Shown piece by piece: positions 1 to 8,706 of a stretch of 27,991 nt of DNA. Position 1 is the first letter of the stretch. Every line of letters starts with the position of its first letter. The stretch is from contig JASCIV010000263.1 of the NCBI GenBank assembly GCA_030374735.1, positions 1 to 27,991 of the forward strand, given 5' to 3'. This DNA comes from Gracilaria caudata (Eukaryota; Rhodophyta; Florideophyceae; Gracilariales; Gracilariaceae). Both the position numbers and the translations under genes were made by a program. The notes under the pieces were generated by a model. The model saw only the letters and a program-made list of their open reading frames with translations, had not been told where the DNA came from and did no database searches.

Positions 1-333
1 CGGGAACCCTTTTTGGGGGAAGGGCGGCCCGGCCCCCCCCCCCCCCCACTTCCGCGAGGCGGTGAGCGACGCGATGCACGCGCGCGCGGTGCCAACTTTG
101 GATGTGCGGCGCGCTTCATGAGGCGCGCGCGATCGCGCGCCAAACAGCCGTGCCGCGTACGGCTGTAGCTCGCCAAACATCCGCGTGCGCGCGCCGCCGC
201 CGCCTTTGTCGCTCGCTGCCGCTGCACGCCGTCGACCGCTCGCCTCGCCGCCGTTCATCATCCCCGCCCGCGTGCTAATCGCCGCGCGCCGCTGCTCTTC
301 CGCTCCGCTGCTGCCCCGTGGAGCGAATCGGCC
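1..333. other. GC-rich flank before the first gene
   Basis: This stretch is strongly GC-rich and begins with G runs and a C run at about 32-48, followed by many CpG and GCGC motifs. I see no TATA-like sequence and no convincing gene. The frame from 185 starts with GTG and is low-complexity Ala/Pro/Arg, which any sequence of this composition would give. The C run at the very edge could mark an assembly end. Confidence 0.5.
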
Positions 334-2574
334 ATGGTGCGCTGCGCCACCATCGAGCTGTGCTGCTGCGCGCTACGTCGCTCCTGCTGCGCCACATGCT
401 ACGCCGTCACCGCCGTCACGCCGCCGCCGCGCGTCGCCATTGCGTGCGAAGCGCGCCCCTCGCGCGCGCGCTGTCGCTCCGCGCATGCGCCACGCGCCAC
501 GGGCGCGGCGGCGCAGCTGCGACGCGTGCTGAGCGCGGACGAGGCGCGCGAGCTGCGACGGCGACAGCGCCGACAGGAGCGCTGTGCGCGTGACACGGAG
601 GAGCGGCGCGCGCGATGTGCACCACGGTCGGTGGGGGAGCAGAGCGTGTGTCGACGGCGCAGTAGCACGCACCGGCAGCGTGACGCTTCGCCGGGCGATG
701 CGGCGCGCCATCAGGGCGGCAGACGGTGCCGTCGTCACCGATCGGCGGGCGATGAGGCGCGTGAGTGCGATGAGCGCGTCGTGCGCTCAAGGTCGGTGGC
801 GTCGCCGAGAGATCTGTCGCCGCGGAGGGCGCACTGCGATGGCTGTGCACATCGCAAACGCCACCGATCGGTGGGCGCGGAGCGTGTGCCTCATGATGGG
901 CGGCGCGTGCGGGGCAGCGCGACGGACTCGCCGAGATGCCAGTCGTCGAGGAAGGAGCATCGTGACGGACATAGCCACCATCGCCATCGCCATCGCCGCC
1001 GATCCGTGGGCGCAGAGTGTGGTCGCGGTGAACGGCGATCGGCGCGGGCAGAGGATGATGGCGTCGGCTATGAACACAACATCCTGTACAGCATCTATGG
1101 TTGGTCTGCTGCCTCGCCGAGAGGGGAACGCCGCGATGGCAGTAGCAGTCGTCGTCGCCGCCGATCCGTGGGTGCGGAGCGGTCTGCTGCCTCGCCGAGA
1201 GAGGAACGCCGCGATGGAAGCAGCAGTCGTCGCCGCCGCCGTCGGCACCGATCCGTGGGAGTGGAGCTTGAGAGAGACGATGTGCGGCCGGGTTGGGAAG
1301 ATGATCGCCAGGACAGTGAACAAAGCACCCGAGCCTGGTCTGCTGCCTCACATAGAGAGGACCGTCGCGGTGGCAGTAGCAGTCGCCGTCGCCGCCGATC
1401 CGTGGGCGCGGAGCGTGAGGGAGACGATTGGCGGCCGGCTTGGGGCAATGAGCGCCAAGATAACGAACGAAGCTCGCTAGGCTGGTCTGCTGCCTCGTCG
1501 AGAGAGGAGTCCCGCGATGGCCACAGCCGCCGACGCCGACGCCGCCGCCGCAGCCGATCCGTGGGCGCGGAGGGTGACGAGGGCGATGGACAGTCGGCGT
1601 GGGGCGAGGAGTGCCATGATGACGAACAACAAAGCGTGCGAGGCTGGTCTGCGGCCTCATCGAGAAAGAAGCAGCGCGACGGCAACAAGCGCCGCCGACA
1701 GCGGTTCCCCGACTACAAGCGTGATGGTGGCGAGGAGCGCCCGGCTTGGGGTGAGGAGCGCAAGGACGATAAGCAGGACGCTCAAGCGTGGTCAGCAGCC
1801 TCGAAGAACGACGGGCGCGATGGCAACAGTGATGAACGCCACAACGACGATCATCACGTGCAGGGATGGGCCGCTGCTGCGCGCAGCGACGAGCACGCCG
1901 ACGATCAACAGCGCAACGCTCGAGCCAGCGACGAGGAGCCACCCGCGCACAGCTCCTCCGAGCGCGTCCGTTCATGGGGCGCCAACGCCGAAGCCGATGC
2001 CGATGCCGATGCCGACGCCGACGACGGCACGGCGTCGCCGCGCGAGAAGGTCGGGGGGTGGCCGTCCGTGTGGGGCTCCGCCACCGACGACGTGGATGAC
2101 GGCTACAAACACGAGTCGTCGTCCTCTTCACTTACGCCCTCCTCGCGCGGTCACACGTTACCGCCCACCCGCCACCCACACCGTCTGCGCAGCGCCGACC
2201 GCGCGCTGCTCTCCGCGCAGCACGCGCGTGGCGATCTGGAGCGCGGCCAGCGTTCGCGTCGGCGCAATCGCGACGACCACCACCATCACGACCACGACGA
2301 TGACGAAGACGAAGACGACGACGACGACGCGCTGTCGCGCGCGGACGTGGGCGCGTACGGCTGCTCCGGGTTCGTGCTGGGCGCGTTGCTGGGCATCGTG
2401 CTGCTGCCGCTGGCGGTTGTGGCGCTGCTGCGGCGCGCGACGCGCGCGGGGACGGGGGGGCGGTGGAAGGGCGGGCAGCGTGTGATGGCGATGGCCGTGG
2501 GCTTCTTCTGCGGGCTGCTGCTGCAGGTGCTGGTGGTGGTGGTGGCGCTTGTGGTGAGCAAGTCGCGGCGCTGA
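334..2574 (+). CDS. Arg/Ser-rich repeat protein with two C-terminal membrane helices
   Basis: A 746-residue protein that I do not recognise. The ATG lies in gccATGG, a strong eukaryotic context. Residues 1-50 are rich in Cys, Ala and Arg. From about residue 98 there are recurring RSVGAE motifs, and from 257 a unit of about 50 residues marked by WSAAS (W257, W335, W384, W438, W486, degenerate W512), then a DGxSSRRRRR block and RSVGAE. Residues 552-564 are an Ala-Asp run and 646-665 a His/Asp/Glu run. Two hydrophobic helices follow at about 678-699 and 716-742, joined by a basic loop and ending SKSRR. GC content is far above that of the rest of the window. The topology suggests a long charged domain anchored by a C-terminal hairpin. 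The consistent WSAAS register makes this frame more credible than the frames open on the other strand. Confidence 0.7.
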   Translation: MVRCATIELCCCALRRSCCATCYAVTAVTPPPRVAIACEARPSRARCRSAHAPRATGAAAQLRRVLSADEARELRRRQRRQERCARDTEERRARCAPRSVGEQSVCRRRSSTHRQRDASPGDAARHQGGRRCRRHRSAGDEARECDERVVRSRSVASPRDLSPRRAHCDGCAHRKRHRSVGAERVPHDGRRVRGSATDSPRCQSSRKEHRDGHSHHRHRHRRRSVGAECGRGERRSARAEDDGVGYEHNILYSIYGWSAASPRGERRDGSSSRRRRRSVGAERSAASPREERRDGSSSRRRRRRHRSVGVELERDDVRPGWEDDRQDSEQSTRAWSAASHREDRRGGSSSRRRRRSVGAEREGDDWRPAWGNERQDNERSSLGWSAASSREESRDGHSRRRRRRRRSRSVGAEGDEGDGQSAWGEECHDDEQQSVRGWSAASSRKKQRDGNKRRRQRFPDYKRDGGEERPAWGEERKDDKQDAQAWSAASKNDGRDGNSDERHNDDHHVQGWAAAARSDEHADDQQRNARASDEEPPAHSSSERVRSWGANAEADADADADADDGTASPREKVGGWPSVWGSATDDVDDGYKHESSSSSLTPSSRGHTLPPTRHPHRLRSADRALLSAQHARGDLERGQRSRRRNRDDHHHHDHDDDEDEDDDDDALSRADVGAYGCSGFVLGALLGIVLLPLAVVALLRRATRAGTGGRWKGGQRVMAMAVGFFCGLLLQVLVVVVALVVSKSRR
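1102..1880 (+). repeat. Coding tandem repeat, about 150 bp period, degenerate
   Basis: The DNA behind residues 257-515 of the repeat protein consists of imperfect units of about 145-160 bp, with one half-length unit near 1180. Each begins with a tggtctgctgcctc-like segment, followed by a block of CGC/CGT arginine codons and a gatccgtgggcgcggag-like segment (RSVGAE). Units diverge toward the 3' end, where the Arg block becomes acidic and His-rich. Confidence 0.75.
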
Positions 2575-2950
2575 GCGCTGACGGGGGCGGCGGAGAAGAA
2601 AGGTGAAGGAGACGTAAAGTTAGAGCGATAGCTTTTTTCTACATTGCCACTGTAAGGGCGTTCGGCAGCTCAGGATTCACGAAGCACTTGATCGTTTTTC
2701 GAACAAGTCGTCACTGCCAAGGCACTTTGTTCGCGCGCAACACCCGCGGCTCGCGCCTCGTCGAGTACGACGGTAGATACAAGCAGCGCCACTCGACGCC
2801 CCCGCTTTGACCATCGCCGCATTTCGGCTCCTCTCATCTCGCTCGCACTTCAGAAAGAAATGGTTCCAAAAGCATGAAAACACGAAAATGACGTTCATTT
2901 TTTATGGGCAGCCCTGAATAATATTCAATAATATTATTATTCTTCATACT
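2575..2950. other. Spacer with compositional step
   Basis: GC content falls abruptly a few tens of bases after the stop codon at 2574, from very GC-rich to AT-rich. An AT-only stem-loop lies at 2917-2938 (9-bp arms, 4-base loop). I see no gene. The minus-strand frames here look like chance. Confidence 0.5.
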
Positions 2951-3325
2951 ATGGCCATTAATGGCATCTGTTCGGGTAATCAAACACAGCAAGTTGAGGC
3001 ACGCTTGCGCTTCAAAGCACAGCTTTATACTCATAAAACAAAGCAACGTGCTCGTCACAACCATTTTGAATCCCTCTCAAACAGTATTTGTAGTAGACTC
3101 GAACAACTATGCAATGCATCCTGTCCAGTTTTCGAACACTCGCGTCAGCTGAGAGCTGCATCTCCCACCATGTCAGTATTTACAATGCTTCTAGAAGAAG
3201 TCTATGACGCTTTCTATGGCGAGTTGCAAAATCTTGTCATTCTGTTTCCCATTGTACTAACTTCTTCCTATGTCGCAAGCCTGATCGTGGATTTTCTTCT
3301 AGAAATGATGCAACCCGACTTCTGA
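2951..3325 (+). CDS. Possible small membrane protein, unrecognised
   Basis: An ATG-started frame of 124 residues with no family I recognise. An internal methionine at residue 75 (nt 3173, caccATGt) has the better start context and would give a 50-residue peptide with one hydrophobic stretch, about ELQNLVILFPIVLTSSYVAS. A GC-rich stem-loop (3388-3409) lies about 60 bases after the stop, as also seen behind clearer genes here. It could equally be one exon of a larger gene or chance. Confidence 0.3.
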   Translation: MAINGICSGNQTQQVEARLRFKAQLYTHKTKQRARHNHFESLSNSICSRLEQLCNASCPVFEHSRQLRAASPTMSVFTMLLEEVYDAFYGELQNLVILFPIVLTSSYVASLIVDFLLEMMQPDF

Positions 3326-3387
3326 TGGCCTCTTCTCTTTTGCCATACGCGGCTGTGCGATATTTCGTTCTAGAAAGTGTTCCTTTG

Positions 3388-3409
3388 GTAACGGCGTCAT
3401 CGCCGTTAC
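3388..3409. repeat. Stem-loop, 9-bp arms, 4-base loop
   Basis: Arm gtaacggcg (3388-3396), loop tcat, arm cgccgttac (3401-3409); the match is perfect. It stands out as GC-rich in an AT-rich spacer between the possible gene ending at 3325 and the lipid methyltransferase gene. Confidence 0.7.
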
Positions 3410-4292
3410 ATGCTCAAATCTTTAGCTTGTTCCTTGGAACACTCCGGGCTCGCACGCTCCCAAAACAAGCCAGAACTTTTCATGAATGAATGATGTACAC
3501 CATACTGTGTAGTACTGCCGTAGCTTGTTTAGTTCGTAGCTATCATTGCCAACACAGATAAAAGCCTTGTTTTCCTCCCAAGCCTTTCGACGAGCACGGA
3601 TAACTGTGCAGGAGTACATGTTCGTATGCGATACGTATCTCTGCCAAGAATATGTCCCAAGAAATTCGGTATGCCGTATCGGCACCGGCAAGTACGCAAA
3701 TCAGCTTCTGTCGTGCAAGAACACAACACAATTCGTTATGCCTGTCAACGTTGGTGACTTGGGACTTTTCGACAACGATCCACTATTTGAAGTGTTTGCC
3801 TTCTACAATACGCTCTCCACTTCAAATACTCTACTCCCATCATTGGATGTTGCACCCGCGAATCCCCAACGTCTTGTCGGGTTGTGGTGCAAAGAACTAT
3901 AAGGAGAGGCTGGGCCGCTTGGAAGCACCAACTCTCCACGTTTCCTGCACACCGTGCTTTACAGTCCTTGCATAGTTTTTAAGGATGCTTTTACGAAACG
4001 ATGTCTCAACGGAAGGCAGAAGTTGGACTTCCACTTAGCAGTATGTTTTGTGGGTGATTAGAGATCAACAGTAACGTGAATTGAGCTGTATGATTAGAAA
4101 TCTAAGTAGTATGGTAGCGGCACCCGCTGCAGTGGCGGTCACAGGAGGACACTCGTGACCGCCAAGTTTCAACAGAAGAAACATTCTCAACTTGTAGTGC
4201 CTTTAAAAGGAGTTCTCCCCGCGTGCCACAACTGCTCACCAGTTAGTATTGGCACAGCAATATCTTCAAAACCAACCCGTCAATCCCGGACC
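3410..4292. other. Spacer upstream of the lipid methyltransferase gene
   Basis: This stretch holds one weak plus frame, 3618-3902 (ATG start, 94 residues, Cys-rich near its N-terminus), which I do not recognise and which is at best an exon. Just before 4293 the methyltransferase frame is open back to 4110 without an ATG. Within it, aggagg at 4143-4148 precedes a GTG at 4155 and looks like a bacterial ribosome site. Since the neighbouring genes are eukaryotic in kind, I take this as chance. A tttaaaa element at 4202-4208 could act as a TATA-like box about 85 bases before the ATG. Confidence 0.4.
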
Positions 4293-5597
4293 ATGGGGGA
4301 TAATAACACTGTGGCAATCAGGGCTCCGCATGTACAGCAAACGTTGTCGTTCCTGGATGCCTTTTTTCACCCTTATCCGAACTCCAATTTCGCCTTCCGT
4401 CTCTGGAATGGCATCATGTGGCAGAAGCCTGATGCCGACCCCGCCCGCTTTGTTATTGTACTCAACCATCCTGCTGCTCTTCGACGCATGTTTTTGCCTC
4501 CGTCAGATGCACGCATGGCCTTGGCATATGCTCTTGGAGACTTTGACATAGAAGGAGAGACTATGCAAGCGCTTGATCTGGGACGGCATATTACCGAGTC
4601 TTGGAAATGGTATGATGTAATCATTAATGGAATCCGTCTTTTGCGCCTGCCGTCCGATGATGGCAAGGGTTCAGATCATGAAGCCCGTCTGGAGGGAGCT
4701 CTCCATTCTGAAGATCGTGATAAGAAAGCCATCGAGTTTCACTACTCTATGTCCAACGAATTTTATTCATTGTGGTTGGACAAACGCATGGTGTATTCGT
4801 GTGCTTACTTCCACAATCGCACGGACGATATTGACACGGCGCAATACAATAAGCTTGAGTTGATCTGTCGCAAACTGCGGCTAAAGCAAGGCGAACGTCT
4901 CCTTGATGTCGGCTGTGGCTGGGGTTCATTAGTGATCCACGCTGTAACAAACTACGGTGTGACGGCCGTTGGTGTGACCATCAGCGAGAAACAAGCTGAA
5001 TTCGCACAGGCTCGCATTCAAGAAGCCGGAATTGGTGATCGTTGCAAGATCGAAATTCTGGATTATCGTAAGGTGGATGAGTCCGAACCGTTTGACAAAA
5101 TTGTGAGTGTGGGAATGATCGAGCACGTAGGTCGCAACAAGTTAAAGACTTACTTCGAAAAATGTTTCCGCTTACTGCGAAAAGGGGGGGTGTTCCTCAA
5201 CCATGGCATCACGCTTTTGAAAACGAGATTCAAGAGCGTTGGCGAAGTGGAAAAAGCGTTCATTAACAAATACATCTTTCCAGACGGTGACCTTCAGCCG
5301 CTCCTATTCGTACTGCGGCACGCGGCCGAAGCCGGATTTGAGATTCGTGACGTGGATTGTCTGCGCGAGCATTACGCCCTGACGCTGAGCCGCTGGCTCT
5401 CAAGATTGGAGAATCATGAAGAGGAAGCGGTGAAGTTGATGGGGAGACAGACGTATCGCTTGTGGAAGATGTATCTGCTGTGCTCTGAGCATGGCTTTAC
5501 CAAAGGACTGCATACCATTTATCAGACGCTACTGTACAAGGCAACCGACGACTTCAACACGCAACTTCCGTTGACCAGAACAGACTGGTATAAGTAG
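4293..5597 (+). CDS. Cyclopropane-fatty-acyl-phospholipid synthase family methyltransferase
   Basis: Enzymes of this family transfer a methylene or methyl group from S-adenosylmethionine to the double bond of an acyl chain in membrane phospholipid. From the ATG at 4293 (accATGG) the protein has 434 residues. It has the N-terminal lipid-binding region typical of long CFA synthases (FAFRLWNG near 34-41), then HYSMSNEFY (150-158) and YSCAYF with Cys170, the SAM-binding LLDVGCGWG (203-211), VSVGMIEHVG with Glu277, NHGI with His304 and Ile306, FPDGDL (329-334) and Tyr361. By hand alignment these match the bicarbonate-site residues Cys139, Glu239, His266, Ile268 and Tyr317 of the E. coli enzyme, so it should be active. 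No signal peptide or membrane helix is evident. It may be of bacterial origin, but its base composition matches its neighbours. Sterol and tocopherol methyltransferases lack these acyl-site motifs and are less likely. Confidence 0.92.
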   Translation: MGDNNTVAIRAPHVQQTLSFLDAFFHPYPNSNFAFRLWNGIMWQKPDADPARFVIVLNHPAALRRMFLPPSDARMALAYALGDFDIEGETMQALDLGRHITESWKWYDVIINGIRLLRLPSDDGKGSDHEARLEGALHSEDRDKKAIEFHYSMSNEFYSLWLDKRMVYSCAYFHNRTDDIDTAQYNKLELICRKLRLKQGERLLDVGCGWGSLVIHAVTNYGVTAVGVTISEKQAEFAQARIQEAGIGDRCKIEILDYRKVDESEPFDKIVSVGMIEHVGRNKLKTYFEKCFRLLRKGGVFLNHGITLLKTRFKSVGEVEKAFINKYIFPDGDLQPLLFVLRHAAEAGFEIRDVDCLREHYALTLSRWLSRLENHEEEAVKLMGRQTYRLWKMYLLCSEHGFTKGLHTIYQTLLYKATDDFNTQLPLTRTDWYK

Positions 5598-5843
5598 CGA
5601 CCCATTGTCTGGCATGCAAGCAGTGTTTGCGGTTTGAAGAGGATTGTAGTTCGTAAAAGCAAGTCATTTTGTAACATTCAAATGAGAGCTAACCTTTGAG
5701 AAGCACGTAGCGTGTGAGCAAGGTTTGAGGGCTGTTCTCTTGAAATTAACGACAGAGCCCTTTCTTGCGTCATATGAATGACTCTTTAGGTTTTATCTGA
5801 GCTTTTGTTTCGATGAAACCTAATACTTCATGGATATGAACCG

Positions 5844-5900
5844 TGGCAAAGTCAAGGCGCAATCGGGAGAACATGATCCAGGATCTGTTCTCGTTTGCCA
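5844..5900. repeat. Two-part stem-loop downstream of the lipid methyltransferase
   Basis: The outer arms tggcaaa (5844-5850) and tttgcca (5894-5900) enclose an inner hairpin. Its arms are gagaaca plus gatcc (5867-5879, with one bulged t) and ggatc plus tgttctc (5881-5892), around a single-base centre. It begins about 247 bases after the methyltransferase stop and could form in the 3' part of that transcript. Confidence 0.65.
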
Positions 5901-6000
5901 GCCATGTACGGCGGTCTGTGAACACCGAGTCCGGGATATACGTGTGCATGTCAGATCAGATGTGATCTACTTGGTTTGTTTTTGAGGAAAGAGAACTCTT

Positions 6001-6080
6001 AGTTTGATAAAACTTTTTGAAAAGTTATCTAATTTGAATTTGGTTTCAAACTTTTAAATGCAGATTTTAAATTTAAAATG
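6001..6080. repeat. AT-rich block with short palindromes
   Basis: A/T-dominated stretch containing aactttttgaaaagtt (7-bp arms) and the perfect 16-bp palindrome attttaaatttaaaat at 6064-6079. No gene. It could be a nucleosome-free or replication-related element, but nothing identifies it. Confidence 0.4.
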
Positions 6081-7886
6081 AAACGATTGACGTGAGCTTT
6101 TCCGGCGGTCGTGTTTCAACACGCTTCTCCAAGCTGCATGTTATGGCCGCGAAACCCAGCAACCAATATACCTCTCTGAGGAATACTGATGGGATTCCCC
6201 ATGAGAAGTTTTTGTCAACCCAAGAAGCTCATCTTTTTGCTTCACTGTCGACGATGATAATGTTGTAGCAGATGTATGCTTTTCACTTGCTGGGGCGTTC
6301 CATACGAGAGCATTCTAAGTCAGGACGGCTTCATGCATCAAAATTCTGGGCTTTCTCTTGGATATTACATTGTTGCTGCAACAAGTTTCAAGCGCAAGTT
6401 ATTGTTGCTGACGAAGATGGAATTTTTCTGCCAGAATGCAGTAGCTGTCTCAAATCGAAAAGCTCTCGGGCTCAACACAATAGTGTTTGTCAAAGGAAAT
6501 GGAGCTTTCAAAGGCATACGACAAAGAGCTTCTCAGCAATATCCACTGATCAGATTATCCTCCGACTCGGACATTCGTCCACATTCAGGAACTTTGGTGA
6601 TAATAAAGGTCTAAGGGCGTCAACAGCAACCGGAATGTAGAAATGCATGGAACCAATCAAGGCGAATGTAGAATCGAATTTCAGCGCTGAAGTGAGCGTA
6701 TCGAAGCTTGAGTGCTCCTCTGTACTGACAGGCGACGTGCACAATGTAGGAAACAACGAGACAGAATGCTCACCCATGATGACCGCCACCCAGCATCTTC
6801 TAAATATAGTCCTGTAGATGAAGCTTCATGAACGTGCTCCTATTAGCGTAGGAGCTTCTTGTTTCTACGAGTGCATGACAAGATGTTTCCCAACCTTGAG
6901 CTTCTGAGGCCCGAAACCCATCACACTGCAAAATACACGAAGAGACGTAAACCTCTAGCCCGTTTCAGCCATTGTGTGGTTGGTGAACACTGGTTACATT
7001 AACCCGAAGGTACTTCGCACATTTGAACTGTTTCTCCCAAAGACAAGGTGTTACCGCAAAGGTTAGGACCCATAACGCTTTCGTTACTTTCAGTGTTATC
7101 TAATGAGGGCATTTGCCCGTTTGATGCGAGAACTACCGAAGGTGGCCTTCCTAGCATCAGTGATCAAAAGGTTCAGGATAGGTACCAAGGTCCTTTGAAG
7201 CACGTAAACCGTCATTGATCGAGCTACTATCGCACATCATTCTCTTGGCGCTTGATTATGTACTGTATTTTGCTTTTTTTTTGTTGCAATCAACGATGCA
7301 TGGTTTAAAAAGTGGATCAAAACTCGGTCCCAACGAGCAACCGTGTCCATCCTTCGGGGACCACACGGTGGACGGACTTCACATTATCACGCGACCTCAT
7401 GATCACCTGCTCAATGATGCCTTTCGGGCCTCTTCACGTGCAGAGCGCCAATTGTTTTCCAATACAACGCTATCCCGTGGCTGAATCATACTCGTGTAGC
7501 AATCATATTGCTGGCCCAGTGCTTCTAACCAACAAAAACTCGAGTACCTACGACAAGGGGAGCAATTTCGTGTATGCATGGCTGTAGAGTGCATCAGGCG
7601 TGCAGGATCAGGGGATGCACACGTGATAGTTGGCACCTCCTCGGCTGAGATGGCTCAAGATGACGGTCTTATCTATCTATGCTTGCTCTCATTCGGTTTG
7701 GGCTGGAACCCTTTTCTCGACGTGACTTCCTGTACCTACAAGCATTATACGTAGATACTCTTTTTTCTGCTGTCAGGACACAGCGTGTCAAAAACAGTTG
7801 GTGCTACCCAGTGCGGAATGCGGAAAAAAGTCTCGACGTTGTAAGTCTATCGATCTCGGGACTGGGCGACAGGTGAGGATAACAAT

Positions 7887-7935
7887 GGTAGTCGCGTGCC
7901 CTAGACTATGTCATAGTCTAGGGCACGCGACTACC
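7887..7935. repeat. Perfect palindrome, 24-bp arms, 1-base centre
   Basis: Arm one is 7887-7910 (begins ggtagtcgcgtgcc), the centre is a single t at 7911, and arm two is 7912-7935 (ends ggcacgcgactacc). All 24 positions pair. Both arms are GC-richer than the surroundings. A one-base loop makes it unsuitable as an ordinary microRNA precursor. It lies about 280 bases before the small secreted-protein gene. No related sequence occurs elsewhere in the window. Confidence 0.9.
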
Positions 7936-8086
7936 CAATCACAGCCGCTGTTGTGCACCACTACTTCCAGGATCGCGCACCACTCCTACAAGGATACCTT
8001 ACTCTTGGCCGCACGGAAGGATGTAAATTACTGGACAATTCTCCTCGGCGGCGCCGGCAGTGGCTTCTGAAATCGTTCACCTCACG

Positions 8087-8095
8087 TAATATAAG
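8087..8095 (+). promoter_or_regulatory. TATA-like element before the small secreted-protein gene
   Basis: The sequence taatataag lies about 74 bases upstream of the ATG at 8169, a plausible distance for a core promoter with a short leader. This is based on sequence resemblance only. Confidence 0.35.
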
Positions 8096-8168
8096 AGTAG
8101 CAAGGGTGCCACACGCTTCCCTGATCGACGCCTGCTGCTCGTTTCCACCGTACCTCTGTTGTGAAAAC

Positions 8169-8564
8169 ATGAAGATGAGCCGTGTGCTACGCCTTTCGAC
8201 GCTGTTTCTTCTCGCGGTGCATCTCTGCGCCGCCGAGTTGATCACGTGCACGCACGACGCCTCGCCGATCTGCACGCTATCGAACGGCAATCGCGTCACC
8301 TGCACGGGGCGATCGTTGGCCGACGCACAGCCGCCAAAGGCCACTTCTCTTTACCATGCGATGTATCAACGCAGCACGCGGCGGTACGTGGTGATGCATC
8401 GCGCCGTGGTGATTCACGACCAGGTGGCGGCTCCGCAGCCGCCGCAGTTCGACGCTATTGACGATGGACTCGTGTTCCAGTGCTTCGAGGGCGGCGGTGG
8501 CATCGCTAGCCCGGCGTTTGCGCGGCCGTTTGGCACTTGTTGCGTCGCGTGTTCACGTTTGTGA
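8169..8564 (+). CDS. Small secreted cysteine-rich protein, unrecognised
   Basis: The frame is open further upstream, but the first ATG that gives a sensible protein is at 8169 (a second follows at 8175). It yields 131 residues. Residues 1-22 form a clear signal peptide (MKMSRVLRL, then STLFLLAVHLCAA). The mature part starts near ELITC and has seven cysteines, three near the N-terminus (ITC, ICT, TCT) and four near the C-terminus (FQC, CC, AC), with no membrane helix. It is GC-richer than the spacers on both sides, which supports coding. An AATAAA lies 137 bases after the stop. Extracellular or vacuolar location is inferred from the signal peptide. I do not recognise a family and assign no function. 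Confidence 0.6.
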   Translation: MKMSRVLRLSTLFLLAVHLCAAELITCTHDASPICTLSNGNRVTCTGRSLADAQPPKATSLYHAMYQRSTRRYVVMHRAVVIHDQVAAPQPPQFDAIDDGLVFQCFEGGGGIASPAFARPFGTCCVACSRL

Positions 8565-8700
8565 GACGGAAGCAAGAACGAGAGAAGTGAAGCTTTTTCC
8601 GCGCTCATGCTATGGCCTGCAGGAAAAAAGGGCAAACCCCCGTAAATTTTATCCGTATTTAATTCGCCTTGCTTTGGTGTTGAAATTATGAAGTCATTTG

Positions 8701-8706
8701 AATAAA
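8701..8706 (+). terminator. Possible polyadenylation signal
   Basis: AATAAA in the context ttgAATAAAt, 137 bases after the stop of the small secreted-protein gene. The same context recurs behind the protease gene at 16245, which makes it more believable than a lone hexamer in AT-rich DNA. Confidence 0.35.

Larger units (their letters stand above)
5598..8168. other. Long spacer without a convincing gene
   Basis: Contains two strong inverted repeats (5844-5900 and 7887-7935, listed separately), an AT-rich block near 6000-6080 that includes a 16-bp perfect palindrome (6064-6079), and a TATA-like element just before the next gene. Two overlapping plus frames at 6272-6640 (122 residues) and 6276-6614 (112 residues) start with ATG but match nothing I know and compete for the same DNA. 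I do not call either. Confidence 0.45.

Noticed and set aside
416..2131. A 571-residue open frame on the minus strand inside the GC-rich gene
   Set aside because: It is a by-product of the arginine-codon repeats and GC bias. It has no coherent domain, whereas the plus frame shows a regular WSAAS/RSVGAE repeat, a good start context and membrane helices.
584..2485. Further plus-strand frames (584-1480, 1517-2485) in another register of the repeat gene
   Set aside because: Low-complexity Ala/Thr/Met/Val readings of the same repeats, ending at random stops.
4155..4292. Start of the lipid methyltransferase at GTG 4155 with an aggagg ahead of it
   Set aside because: Neighbouring genes and products are eukaryotic. 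The ATG at 4293 has the accATGG context and already gives a full-length family member.
7887..7935. The palindrome as a microRNA or CRISPR-type element
   Set aside because: A one-base loop does not suit a microRNA precursor, and there is no repeat-spacer array or cas gene anywhere in the window.
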